A DNA stretch of 64,000 nucleotides from Diphasiastrum complanatum (GCA_029204225.1 CM055100.1:54619597-54683596); one strand, 5' to 3'. Counted from the first letter of the stretch, positions 23,470 through 34,514 are shown. Notes: a model not told the origin generated them from the letters alone. Numbers and translations: made by a program.

Positions 23470-23940
23470 TAGATTCTCGAAAGATTCTCGAAAAGGTAGG
23501 TTGAGAGATTCTCGAAGGATACTAGAAAGTTTCTAAAATGTTTCGTGAAACATTCTTGAGAGATTCTAGAAAATGATACAGAACTTCACGAAAAATTCTC
23601 AAAAATGTTAAGCGTCATCCTAGAAAATTTCTCGAAAAACTGGAGAAAAAAAATGCTAGAAAAATTCTCGAAAGAAAAAAAATGACAAGTTTCAGTTCAC
23701 AGTTGAGTGTCACAAAAGTTTCTCGAAAAGTTCTCGAAAATACTTTGAAAAATAACTTAAAAGATTTGAGGAAAGACAAGACAAATTCTTGAAAAATTCA
23801 CGAAACAGTTTGAACAAATATTGAACAGTGGTAGAAAAGTTCACGAAAATTTCTAGAAAATTTTTTAGAAAAGAAGAAAAAGTCGCGAAAATTATCTAAA
23901 AAAAAAAAAAATTGACGATTGATTCCAGAAAAATACTAGA
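23470..23940. repeat. Array of TTCnnGAA palindromes between pol and ORF3
   Basis: I count about fifteen TTCnnGAA sites in some 470 bp (TTCTCGAA seven times; also TTCACGAA, TTCTAGAA, TTCGTGAA, TTCTTGAA, TTCCAGAA), against roughly 0.1 expected by chance. Neighbouring sites often repeat with an 11-bp period, for example TTCTCGAAAGATTCTCGAA. TTCnnGAA is the core of a heat-shock element, but the 3-bp gap between units differs from the canonical 2 bp. Confidence 0.85.
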
Positions 23941-24029
23941 AAATAATAAGAATAAAAATAAATAAAAAAAATTCTGGTCGGTCAAAGGTAGTATTTTTTT
24001 AGTCTGGACCCGTTAATACGTGTAGGTAA

Positions 24030-25214
24030 CAGTTCCCCTTCAAGTGATTGAAGTTGCACAGAACCATTTTCAAACATCTCTATGACTTTAAAAGGTCCAA
24101 GCCATCGCATATGGAGTTTTCTTGGGAACTTTTGATGGCGACTGTCATATATCAGCGCATAATCATCAGCTTTAAGATCACATTTTTTGTATGACTGTCA
24201 TATTTCTTCTTTCTTTGTTCTTGGATTTCCTTCGTTAATTTTTGTGAAGACTCACGAGCTTTAGCTAGTTCTTTAATATAAGTCAACCTTTCGTTTATAC
24301 ATTCTGCATTTGTTCGTTGAGCTTGGATACGAAAAGTTTTGGCCTCAAATTCAATTGGCAGATTAGGATGCATACCATATGTCAGAAAGTATGGTGTCTG
24401 TTTCGTCCTGATTTTCTCTGTATTACGATAAGCCCAAAGAACTGATGGTAGTTTCTGATCCCAATCCGTCGCGTGTGCAATAGTAATTTTAGTCAAGATC
24501 TTACATAAAATTCCATTAGCTCTTTTTGTCAATCCATTTGCTTTTGGATTATACAGTGTAGTTTTTCTGTGTTTGATGAGGAAATAAGTTGTCAGCAATC
24601 GTATAGTGTCATTTAAAAAAATATGTACCTCAGTCATTTACTAGTTCGAGTGGACAACCATATCTGGTGATAATACTTTTGAATAAGAACGTCGCGACAG
24701 TTTTTGCATCATTTCTTTTTGTCGCCTCTGCTTCCACGTTCTTTGTAGCATAATCTGTTGCAACCAGAATATATCGACATTTCGTATGTCGGGTAACAGG
24801 TTTAATTGGACCGACAAAGTCAGCCCCCACTTCTCGAATGGTGCAAGAGGAAGGATTGGTGTCAATGGCCAATTCATTGATTTTGTAGGCTTACCAGATC
24901 TTTGGCAAGGATCACGTGAACGAATAAAGTTTGATACATCCTTAAACATTGTTGGCCACCAATACTTGCCAGTCAATATCTTATTAACTGTGTTCTTCAA
25001 AGCAAAATGTCCACCAACATCTTCTGAGTGTAAGGCTTTAACGACCTTTTTAATGTCTTCGGATTTGAGACATCTTCGAAGCTGATGATCTGCACCAAGC
25101 TTGTACAGAACATCATTAATAATTGTATAATGTGCTACCTTATATTGAAAAACTGTCTTTTGCTCCAAATCATAACCATCCGGATATATCTGATCCTTGA
25201 GATAAGTAATAATA
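24030..25214 (-). pseudogene. Gypsy integrase
   Basis: The N-terminal zinc module keeps both His residues (LHSEDVGGHF), but the first Cys of the pair is Arg (FIRSRDPCQRSGK). The core has the first Asp (GADFVGPIKPVTRH). The second (LELVND) is followed directly by a stop codon. The third acidic residue is replaced: NPKANGLTKRANG has Lys where Glu is expected. Downstream come WAYRNTEKIRTKQTPYFLTY and a C-terminal GPFKVIEMFENGSVQL near 24090. At least two frameshifts (about 24870 and 24640) are present. It cannot have been catalytic in this form. Confidence 0.85.
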
Positions 25215-25709
25215 TTAGAATATAGAATTTGTAGATGAAATCTCGAATAAATGTTCGTCTGGAAAATCATCATTGATAGGATCTTCAATTTTTCCAGTGC
25301 TGAGTCGCGATAGATAATCAGCATTTGTATGATACTTTTCTTGACGAAGCTCTACTTGATAAGTGAATTCTTGCAGAAGTAGAACCCATCGACCAATTCG
25401 TCCTGATAGATCTGGTTTATTTACAAGATACTTAAGAGCATAATGATCCACATGAAAAATAAATGCATATCCTAGCAAATAATGCCGAAATTTTTTAACA
25501 GTTTAAATCATGCCAAGTGCTTCCCTTTATGTAGCCGAATAATTTTTCTCTGATGCACTGAGTTGTTGACTCGCATAGTAGATGGGATGATCCTTCTTCT
25601 GGTCGTCCTTCTGGCTTAGATAGACGCCAATAGCAAATGCAGAAACATCCACATAACTGTGAAATAAAATAGCCCAGTTGGGTGGTCTCAGAATAGGAGC
25701 ATTGATCAA
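25215..25709 (-). pseudogene. Gypsy RNase H
   Basis: It shows YVDVSAFAIGVYLSQKDD, HPIYYASQQLSASEKNYSAT, a stop, and then VDHYALKYLVNKPDLSGRI and RWVLLLQEFTYQVEL, ending near ADYLSRLS. This is the Ty3/gypsy RNase H plus connection region. Two in-frame stops interrupt it. It lies directly between RT and integrase. Confidence 0.85.
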
Positions 25710-25739
25710 CCTTTGCTTAAGATCTTCAAATGCCTTCTG

Positions 25740-26817
25740 CTATTCATTCGTCCACAAGTATTCCACTTGTTTCTTCAGTAGATGTGTAAGAGAGGCAGGA
25801 ATAGAAGCATGATTTTGAATAAATCTCTTGTAATAGCTAACATGTCCTAAAAAAGCTCTTAGTTCACACAAATTGGTTGGTATCAGGAGGTTCTTTATAA
25901 GCTCGACTTTATCTTTGTCGACTTCTATTCCTTTGTTAGATATCCTATGTCCGAGCAATATTCCTTCTTTCATACCAAAAAAACATTTCTTTGGATGAAG
26001 AGATAAACAAGTATCTCGACACCGTTGCAATGTTATTTCAGCTTCTACAAGTGTGTCTTTATATCACTATACACACAGAAATCATCAATAAATATTTCAG
26101 AAAAGTTCTCAAGAAGGCAGCGAAAATTAACATCATGATTCGCTGAAAAGTCGTTGGAGCGTTACAAAGACCAAAGGGCATTTTGTTGTAGGCATAAGTG
26201 CCCCAATCCGTCGTGAATGTGGTCTTTGAGTGATTCTCCTTTCGCACTCCCACCTAATTATATCTAGAAAAGCCGTCACAGAAACTGTAACGCTCTTGAC
26301 CAGCAACCTGATCTAGGATGGAATCAGTAAAAGGCAAAGGATGATGGTCCTTCCTGGTGGCAGCATTGAGTTTTCGGAAATCCTGACATATTCGTATTTT
26401 GCCAGTCTTCTTCTTCGGGATGACAACAATGGGTGGAACTCATTCACTACTTAAGACGAGATAGATTATACCTGCCTTGAGGTGTTTGTTAAGTTCATCC
26501 TTGACCATTAGAGAGTATTTAGGATTGAGACGATACTGTCTTTGTCAAGCAGGTACAACATCTTCCTTCAGATTAATTCGGTGCTCTCCGAATTTTGTAG
26601 GTATACCCTTCAAATCGTCGAGCGACTAGACAAAAACATCTTGATACTCCTTCAATAGTTCAGTGAATTCCGCCAACTCAGATTCTCCAAGTGACTTTGA
26701 AACATGCACAAATCTGCCAGGTGCAAGTTCAATTAGTTCAGTAGAATCGGGTAAGATGATACCTTCAGTCATACTGGCCTTGGTATGGCCATGAATTTCG
26801 CTCATGGTTGACTCCAT
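25740..26817 (-). pseudogene. Gypsy reverse transcriptase
   Basis: Readable motifs are PPIVVIPKKKTGKIRICQDF, RKLNAATRKDHHPLPF, YSFCDGFSRYN (then a stop at the usual Gln), TTFTTDWGTYAYNKMPFGLC, NAPTTFQR and, after a frameshift, FIDDF with two Asp (about 26077-26091), followed by GHRISNKGIEVDKDKVE and LRAFLGHVSYYKRFI. The active-site residues can be seen, but four or more stops and a frameshift break the frame. Confidence 0.9.
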
Positions 26818-27188
26818 AGATGTTTTCTTGTCATCAACCTGGTTCTTGTTACCAAATTTGTGTTCAAATTCGTCACTCGAATCGTTAGACTCTTTCGACT
26901 TTGTGTTTGCAACGTTAATTTCTTCATACGAAACATCAGCTTCATCGTTGCAAGCATCGAAGAATTCTTCATCATCAGCATTCTCATAATATTCAAAGTA
27001 CTACACTTCAATATCAGATATATAGAAAAAAATATTCAAGGCATACAAAGATTCTTCTGATGTAAAACTGGTGTCGGACAAAGGAGTTTCACCTTCATAT
27101 TTGTCATGACTCCAGGTTATGATTTGCTTTGCTAGCTTACCTCGATTATTGGTCTCAACAGTCTGAAATCTTAGCTCTCTGGATTTCC

Positions 27189-28063
27189 AATATACACGAG
27201 CATTTGATTGATAAAGCTAAGGTCGTCCAATCAGCACAGAATAGGATGACAAACTGAGTGGTTTGATAACAATGAAATTCATGGTGAATGGCTTGGCTTG
27301 AATGTAGACAATGACATCCTTCAGCTCACCAACAGGTTTTCGTCGTGTCGAATCAGCTAACTTGATGTTTCGCTGTGCTGGTTGAATGTCAGTTAGCCCC
27401 ATAGCATGAGCTGTGTCTTCTGTTATTATATTTACATTGGAACCAGAGTCAATTGGCACTTTTTTCGATCAGACATCCTGCAATAGTAACATCAATTTCA
27501 GGTTCACCGAGATCACCTAAATCAATGGACAAAACACCAACATCTGGTAGAGAAATTTTCTTCTTCTTCTTAGGCACATAAAGGCCTTTCAGCTGCTTTC
27601 TGTAATAAGTGTTATCTACCAACAGTTGTTCAAAAGTAATGTTTGGTCGAAGAGATCCAATATCAGTTATGATGTCATATTCTTTTGTCTTTGATTTTGA
27701 GGTTGGTTTATCAATAACAGCACTAGACAATTTCGTCTTCGCGATTTCTTCGTCTTCTTCCTCAAAAGTGACCACCTTCTCTGCAGGAGCAGTCTTTAGT
27801 TCAACGTTGATGATTTTCTTTGTTTCTATCGAGATATCTTTTGCAAATAACTTCGCAGCATCACGGTCATAGTCAAGGTCATCCTTGAGATCTTCTTTAG
27901 TCGTGGATTTGTTCATCGTCTTGCTAGAAGATTTCGTCTTCAAGGATTTTCTGCGCTTTGTTAAAGATTTCTGATCAGATTTCGAGGAGCTTTTGCTTCT
28001 CGTGGTGACTTTAAAAATCTTTTCCACGTCACTTGGCCAGGATTGATCTTCAGTCTTTGCCAA
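27189..28063 (-). pseudogene. Gypsy linker and aspartic protease
   Basis: A Lys/Ser/Glu-rich linker (28063 to about 27560) runs into a retropepsin-like domain with catalytic PIDSGSNVNIITEDTAHAMG (Asp-Ser-Gly at 27450-27442) and a C-terminal YSVLIGRP. A frameshift lies just before the active site at about 27460. Protease sits between the zinc-knuckle ORF and RT, as in other Gypsy pols. The charged linker is unusually long. Confidence 0.85.
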
Positions 28064-28162
28064 TTTTCCTTCACTAACATCAATTCTCTGTACAACAACA
28101 TCTATCGCAGCTTTCGCTTTCGTGTCTGCAGCAGCTGGTGTTGCTACATACTAATATTTGGG

Positions 28163-28759
28163 TCATGATTTCTGCAGCTGAGGGCAGTCTAGATACTTGT
28201 GACCAGGTTCTCTGCAATTCAAGCATAATCGTACATAACCAATTGGCTTCCGTGGTTGAGGACAGTCAGGAGAAAAATGTCCCGGCTCTCCACAGTTATA
28301 GCAGTTGTCCGAAACTAGTTTATTCGAGGTTTGAGACTTCGCTGGTCCAAAAAATTTAGGAGGATTATGTCTTCTTGGTGCGAATTTGGGTCTGTCCTAC
28401 TGGGCTGATATTGCAGTACCCTGTACATATTTAGTAGTCGCATCATTTTGAAAAATAAAACGTACCTCCTGGGCAGGATCTTCAATGTATTTGACATTAA
28501 TAGTGGTGCAGTCTTCCTTGGTGTGTCCAGATATTCCACATTTTGTACACCACCTTCCTAGGTTAGAAGAAGACGCCTTTATCTTAGAAATAGAAGTGAA
28601 GCGTGCAGCAGGACCCTCCATACCGAAGCTAATTAGGAGTTCAAGTAACTGAGCAGTGATTTCGTCTAGATTTCTATGACTAGTACTTTCACTTTGTCTT
28701 CGTAAAAACTCCACTCTAAGCTTTCGGTATCTTTCTAATCTCGATTCTCTATCTGACAT
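28163..28759 (-). pseudogene. Gypsy gag-like ORF with three zinc knuckles and no visible capsid domain
   Basis: The ATG at 28759 lies 52 bp after the PBS. The product starts MSDRESRLERYRKLRVEFLR and soon reaches three CX2CX4HX4C knuckles: CTKCGISGHTKEDC (28549-28508), CYNCGEPGHFSPDC (28303-28262) and CLNCREPGHKYLDC (28225-28184). One in-frame TAG (28399-28397) lies between the first and second; a TGA (28165-28163) ends the frame. At about 200 codons it is far shorter than a Gypsy gag of 300 or more, and I see no capsid-type retrotransposon gag domain. Either it was deleted or this lineage uses an unusual gag. Confidence 0.75.
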
Positions 28760-28810
28760 ACATTAGAGATGAAATGGATGTGCCAGATTTCTTATAGCTT
28801 TTCTAAACTA

Positions 28811-28828
28811 TCCCCGACAACGGCGCCA
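28811..28828 (-). other. Gypsy primer-binding site (tRNA-Asp)
   Basis: The minus strand reads TGGCGCCGTTGTCGGGGA, complementary to the 3' end of plant tRNA-Asp(GUC) with one mismatch. It lies 12 nt from the 5' LTR end (28841). Confidence 0.9.
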
Positions 28829-28840
28829 AAAATTGGTATA

Positions 28841-30081
28841 TGTCGTGCTATACCAACAGGATTAATATAGATTTTGTAGTGAAAAGTATCGTTCCCACAG
28901 AGGACAGCGTTAGAAAGTTATGTTTCTGGTGTAATTATGGCAGGTGGTTTCGAATGTTATTTTGGTTGTCGACAGACATTAAAAAGTAACCAGTATTTCT
29001 TATATTTGGAATGGGTAATGTTAATGAATTCAGAACAACAATCTGGCCTCTATTGAATTGAAGAAAGCGCGTTCTACAAATGAAATGTTATCAGAGTAGT
29101 ACAACAGACTACACTCTGGTTGACTAAGGTGTCAACAGAGAATCGAGAATTGTTCGATGTATTCACGACTACACAGAGAATTAATTAATCGAGTTCGCGA
29201 ACTATTCGTTCCTAGACAATAGTCCTCAACAACTAAAGCCCAACTTAATGGTTAAAGAGCACGAATGGTTTTAGAGCACGTTAGAAACTTATGTCAATGC
29301 CAATCAGGAAAACAGATCAGAGACTCAATTCTTCAGTCAGGGACTGTCATCTCATTTGTATACATACAACTTGATTCAATGATAGTCATTATTCGAGTGT
29401 CGAAAAGAAGTATTCGCGACAAACAAATAAGATGATTTTAAGATAGTTCTTTAGAGCATGCTTTACGAAAACACAGCAAACGACTGTAATGCACTAAAGC
29501 GTCTGTCTGATCAGAGAGTAATTCATGAAATGCGTTTTAGATTGTTAGCAGACTCAAGATCACTCACACTCAGCAGTGCGGAGAACAGAGATAAGGGAGA
29601 ATAACTCACAGAACTCTATTCACTTCTTCAATCTCTTACATAAGCATAAACTCTTCTCTCTTGATGATCGAGACTGAAGTGTGATATCAATATATGTTCT
29701 ACTGGGCGAACAAACACACATCTTAAACAATCGGTGCGTCGCTCCTGCAAAAGGGTCTAGTTAAGAATTAAACTGAAAATACGTTCAACTATACCATAAG
29801 AGGTATACTTAACTATGAGTTAAAGTTACTCTAGTTTAACATGTCTTTTCATAACTAGTCGTCTCGTATGGACGACCTAGTTAAGGGTTATCCAAGGCAA
29901 TGTCTTTTCCTATTAGAGGTCTAGCCCTTAATTTATAAGGCAAGTACCTAGGAGATATATTCTCGAAAAATGACTTAGGCCTCTTCATGATTTATACTTA
30001 ACCAGCTCATATCTTCATTTTCGAGTATATCATGCCATATTTATGTTGATATTCAATTTTTGACATTTGTGTGGCATCACA
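28841..30081 (-). repeat. Gypsy 5' LTR
   Basis: Direct repeat of the 3' LTR at 18856-20115; TG..CA termini on the minus strand. It lacks the ~21 bp present in the other copy at about 19395-19420. Confidence 0.95.
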
Positions 30082-30086
30082 GTGAT

Positions 30087-32590
30087 TGCTACAAAAGGAA
30101 GAGAGATCAAGGAGACAAGCATGGTAATCTAACTCTTGATGAGGATGGTGTTGATGATTTAAATGCAAATGATGATGCTTTTGTGATGTCTACATGTTTG
30201 AGTTCTATTGTTTAAGATATTGATCCACGGTGGATTAATAGTGGTGCAAGCTCTCACATGACTTTTCACAAAGAGTATTTCACTTCTTTGTTGGCATATA
30301 GAGATGACAAGACTACACGACCAATGATGGTGAGTGTGCAATCAACGGGGTTGGCACAATCCCTATTTTTCTCTCTACAAATAGGAATGTTCATTTGAAG
30401 GATGTTTTGTTCATTCCATCTATTACTAAGAACCTACTTAGTGCGAGTCAATTGCCAATCAATGGTCTTAAAGTGGAGTTTGATGGAGATGCTTGTTTGA
30501 TCAAAAGAAAGGACGTCTTGATTGCAAAAGGTAAAAGACAAGGGAAGTTATTCAAACTAGATGCTTGTGTTATTGCTAACCAAGTTGGATGTGTGGCAAG
30601 AGAGCAAATAGTTATTCAAGAGGTTTGGCATAAAAGGATGGGGCACATCAACTTAAAGTCATTGGAGGTAATGGCTTCAAGTTCCTTAAGTAACATTCAT
30701 CATGTTTGTGAGTCTTGTGCCTTGTCAAACTCACCTAGACTACCTTATAGTAGATCTACATATAGATCTACAAAGCCTTTTCAAATTGTACATTCGGATG
30801 TTCATGGAATTACTACAATTAGCAATAGTGGAGCTAAGATGTATGTAATTTTCATTGATGATTTTAGTAGATTTTGTTGGATCTATCTACTAAAGAGCAA
30901 AGATGAAGCGTTGATATCTTTGTCAAGTTCAAGAATGCAAGGGAGAACCAATTTTTCACAAGGATCAAGTGCTTGAGGAGTGACAATGGTGGAGAGTACA
31001 TTTCTACCAAGTTCAAGGCCTTTTGTGATGAGCATGGGATCAAGAGGGAGTATACAACACCAAGGACCCCACAACAAAATGGAGTGGCCGAGAGGAAGAA
31101 TAGGATTTCATGTGAAAGTGCCAAAGTCATGAGGTTAGGTGCTTATCTTCCAAAAACATTTTGGGATCAAGCTTTGTTGTGTGCTAATTTCTTGTGCAAT
31201 AGGTGGTCGAGTGCTATTTTGGATGGAAGGACACCTTTTGAGATGCTATTCAAGAGGAGGCCAAGTGTCAACTTTCTTAAAATTTTTGGTTGTACTTGCT
31301 ATGTCAATATAACTCTTGATTCTAGGACCAAGGAGGATCCATCTTCAAGGAAAGGTATATTTGTTGGATATAGTGAGGTGAGTAAAGACTACAAGGTTTA
31401 CATTCCTACTACTAATAAGGTGATTATTGGTAGAGATGTCATTTTTTATTAGAGAAATATTCCAAAAGTATCTTCAAATAAGGATGACATGGATGGATGA
31501 GATGATCTTGAGGAGGAAGTGTACATGGATCAACCCAAGAGCTACATTTCAACTACAAAGCCAAATCATGTGTGTCTACTACAAAAGAGTTTGTATGGCC
31601 TTAAGCAAGCACCAAGGAGTTGTTAAGCTAAGCTTAACAGCTTTCTACTCTCTCAAAGGTCTGTTATGAGTGAGTATGATCATTCACTTTATTATAGGTT
31701 TGTTGGAAATGATGTTACATCTTGCTAATCTATGTGGATGATATCATCTTGAGTGGTGGAAGCATTCAAGATCTTGATGAGATCAAGATAGCTCTTAAGA
31801 TGGAATTTGAGGTTCATGATCTTGATCATTTACATTACATTCTAGGAATAGAAGTGATTAGATCTTCTCAATCTACTTTCATTTGTCAATAGAAGTATGC
31901 TAATTCTATTATAGAAAGATTTCGATGCAAAATCTTGTGATACACCTATGAAGTCAAATGTAAAGCAAACTATAGGAGGTAATGAAATATCCTTCAAGGA
32001 CATTACTCTCTATAAAAATCTAGTTGGTTCACTCATCTATCTGACCATCACAAGACCAGATTTAAGCTATTATGTTTGCAGATTAAGCCAATATATGTAG
32101 GATCCTAGTGAGGAGCATTGGAAGCTAGGAAAACGAGTTTTGAGGTATATCATGGGAACTCGAGATTTAGGTATCATCACCTAAATTGTTTGGATTTTTA
32201 GATTCGGACTTTGCTGTAGATCAAATGGAAAGGAAATCCATAAGTGCACATCGTATTTTCATAGGTGGTGGAGCTATATCTCATTGTCATCTAGTGAGGC
32301 CGAGTACAAGGCTTACTCATTGTGCAAAAGAGATGTTATGGATCAAGAGGATAATAAGTGATTTTCACTTGCTGGATTTTTCAGAGAGTGCAATTATATT
32401 TTGTGACAACATATCAGCTCAAAGGTTGGCAAGCAATCCTATCTTTCATGCAAGGAGCAAGCATATTGAGGTGGCATATCATTTTGTGAGAAAACAAGTC
32501 ATGGCAAAGGACGTGGAGCTTCAAGATGTTTCTTCAAGGGAATGTGTAACTGATATCTTTACCAAAGCATTGGGAAGGACTTGTTTATGA
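30087..32590 (+). pseudogene. Copia-4 nucleocapsid end, protease, integrase, deleted RT and RNase H
   Basis: The frame resumes the zinc knuckle begun at 18820 (CFYCGIKGQFDSD | CYKRKRD; its His is Gln). The protease signature reads WINSGASSHMT, with Asn for the catalytic Asp. The pre-integrase zinc motif has HKRMGHINL and HHVCESC. The integrase core shows HSDVHG, LRSDNGGEY (after a frameshift at about 30970) and NGVAERKNR. After VGYSEVSKDYKVY most of RT is deleted and the sequence jumps to [12 protein letters not shown] and [10 protein letters not shown]. RNase H follows from 32186 (ARSKHIEVAYHFV). Many stops. Confidence 0.85.
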
Positions 32591-32651
32591 AGCATAGGAC
32601 TTCACTTGGAGTATTCTCAAAGTTTATGCTAAAACTAGTCACAAGAGGGAG

Positions 32652-33302
32652 TGTGAGAGATTTCAACTAGATTTGATCATTTTAGACATATTTGTTTATT
32701 TGGAAATTGAGGCCAATTTTCATATTAGACTTAGAGTTTGACTTTTCAAAGTTATATTAGTCTAAAATCATCTCAATTACTACTTTTGAAAAGTGGGGGA
32801 AATTTAGAAGTCGAGTTGTAGTAGATTCAAATTTTAATGTTGGAGACATTGAATCTAGTCCACATTTTGATAGGGTTTTTTGTTATGGAGAGAAACCAAG
32901 TTTCAAATTAGGTTTGGACCTGTTATAAAAGGATGTAACTCGTGGAAGAGAAGCATTCTCTCTCTCTCATCTCATTTCATGCTTATACATGAGTTCTCTT
33001 GGGTTCATCTATCCATTGGAGCACTACCTTGTTGATATCTTGCAATTTTGTGTGTCAAATGCTCATATTTTTCTATATTCGGATCCACACGTGTGAAATA
33101 TAGTAGCTTACTATTTTTGTACAGACAACAACTTCATTTCATCTTATGTTTCATGTTTGATCAATATCTAATAGATTTTGCATCTCTTTCATCAAGTAGA
33201 TGCTAGTTTTTCTACATTGGCAAATAGTGAGTAATTTTGTGTTATCTTTAAACCAAAGATCAAGATAGGAAATTAGATCTTAATGATCTGAATTTCTTCA
33301 CA
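32652..33302 (+). repeat. Copia-4 3' LTR
   Basis: It follows the PPT AAGAGGGAG (32643-32651), begins TGTGAGAGATTTC and ends AATTTCTTCACA (651 bp). A TATA box, TATAAAAGG, lies at 32924. The same LTR family recurs at 59313-63924, where its end is followed by a true PBS, confirming the right border. ACTAT (33303-33307) is the target duplication. Confidence 0.9.
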
Positions 33303-33790
33303 ACTATAACCAAAAAATATACTTTTTTTTTAAGATGGATCCTCATTTGTCCTATCATCAAGAGTAATGTTGATATATCAAATGCATCCAAAAGTTTTGA
33401 GAAACTTGACACTCGGCCTTCTACCAAACAAGACCTCAAAATGGGTTTTTCCATCCAACACCACACTCGGCCATCTATTGCATAGAAAATTAGCACACAA
33501 TAGAGCTTGATCCCAAAATGATTTAGGAACATTTTCACCTAACCTTATGTCTTTGGCACCTTCACATAAGATTCTATTCTTCCTCTCGGCCACTCCATTT
33601 TGTTGTGGACATCAAACATCTCATCTTTGCTCTTTAGTACATACACCCAAAAAAATATACTAAAGTCATCAATAAAAGTCACATATCCATTGTTAGTTGT
33701 AGTAACTCCATGAATATCCAAATGCACAAGTTGAAAGGGCTTACTTGACCTTCATGGACATCTCTTGTAAGGTAACTTATGTGACTTTGA
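33303..33790 (-). pseudogene. Copia-3 integrase fragment
   Basis: It shows HLDIHGVTTTNNGYVTFIDD, QQNGVAERKNR, then SFWDQALLCANFLCNRW and EDPS, ending at the conserved GYS where Copia-4 is inserted. The middle of the core, including the second catalytic Asp, is deleted. Stops and frameshifts are present. Confidence 0.8.
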
Positions 33791-33895
33791 TAAAGCACAT
33801 TGTTCACAACTATGATTTAAGGTCCTCCATACTTGGCAATGTCTTTTGAATAGAAAAACTTTGCACCAAATGACTATTCAAAGTTTAGGCTTATA

Positions 33896-34450
33896 TCAAG
33901 AGGTGGATCTACTTCTACATCTCAAGTTGGAGAGGAAGCTTTTAATGGCTTGTTGGATAATCAAATTAGCATGATCATCCAACAAGCCATTAAGAACAAC
34001 TTGAACAAGATCCACATCCTTAATGCTTTCACTAATGCATGCTAGTTCATCACTCAAAGCTTTAACTCTAACAACAAAAGCATGAGCACCTTCATCCTTC
34101 TTTTGAAGACTTTGAAAATTTTGCCTCCTTAGGGTTAGAATCCTATATGTAGACTTGGACTCATAAACCTTCTTCAAAAATTTCCAAGCCTCACTAGATG
34201 TTGTGCACTTAACAACTTCCTTGAGAAGTTCATTAGTCTCATTCATCTTGATCACATGTAAAGCTTTATTTGCCCTCTTGTCATACCTCAATTGTTCTTG
34301 AGGTGCCAAAGGTCTCTCCTCCACACCTACAACAATACCCATCAAATCATTCATCTCAAGCAAAGATTCCATCCTCACCTTCCAAGTTGAATAATTTGTT
34401 GAGGTAAGTCTGTCATTGCCTTCCAACATGAAGCCACTTGAAGTTGCCAT
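33896..34450 (-). pseudogene. Copia-3 gag
   Basis: An open 184-codon frame from the ATG at 34450 reads LTSTNYSTWKVRMESLLEM, then LKEVVKCTTSSEAWKFLKK and LRRQNFQSLQKKDEGAHAF. This is a Copia gag of the UBN2 type (capsid-like), without the zinc knuckle because the sequence jumps to integrase. It is the best preserved part of Copia-3. The leader and 5' LTR to the right are replaced by a plus-strand LTR. Confidence 0.85.
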
Positions 34451-34514
34451 TGTTAAAAATAAATGACTATGCTAAAGTTAATCCATAGGTTACTTTGGCC
34501 CAAAAGTTCAAGAT

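Larger units (their letters stand above)
18856..30081 (-). mobile_element. Complete 11.2-kb Ty3/gypsy element with TSD GTGAT
   Basis: Long direct repeats of 1260 and 1241 bp (18856-20115 and 28841-30081) begin TGTGATGCCAC and end GCACGACA on the minus strand. The 5-bp duplication GTGAT flanks them (18851-18855 and 30082-30086). In minus-strand order there follow a PBS matching tRNA-Asp (28828-28811), a zinc-knuckle gag-like ORF, protease, RT, RNase H, integrase, a palindrome array, a third ORF, and a PPT (TTTGAGGAAGGGCATA, 20131-20116). PR-RT-RH-INT order marks it as Gypsy. There is no chromodomain; the tRNA-Asp PBS and the extra ORF after pol suggest an Athila/Tat-like lineage (inference). 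Confidence 0.95.
18779..33302 (+). mobile_element. Copia-4: plus-strand Copia split by an 11.2-kb Gypsy
   Basis: The left part (18779-18855) encodes the first half of a zinc knuckle. The right part (30087-33302) resumes at the next codons and carries protease, integrase, a deleted RT, RNase H, a PPT (32643-32651) and a 3' LTR. The 5' LTR and most of gag are missing. TSD ACTAT flanks the composite, at 18269-18273 and 33303-33307. Confidence 0.8.
16948..34460 (-). mobile_element. Copia-3: minus-strand Copia carrying the three-level nest
   Basis: gag (34450-33896) and part of integrase (33740-33303) lie on the right. RT C-terminus and RNase H (18268-17375), a PPT and a probable 3' LTR (16948-17360) lie on the left. 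Between them is the Copia-4 insertion flanked by ACTAT (18269-18273 and 33303-33307). Across that gap the integrase motif GYS on the right continues as T-L-T-K-D on the left, as in other Copia proteins, which joins the two halves. Large deletions have removed protease and most of RT. The 5' LTR is not found. Confidence 0.8.

Noticed and set aside
23470-23940. Canonical heat-shock elements (nTTCnnGAAnnTTCn)
   Set aside because: Most adjacent units have a 3-bp rather than 2-bp gap, so canonical trimers are not demonstrated; kept only as a TTCnnGAA array.
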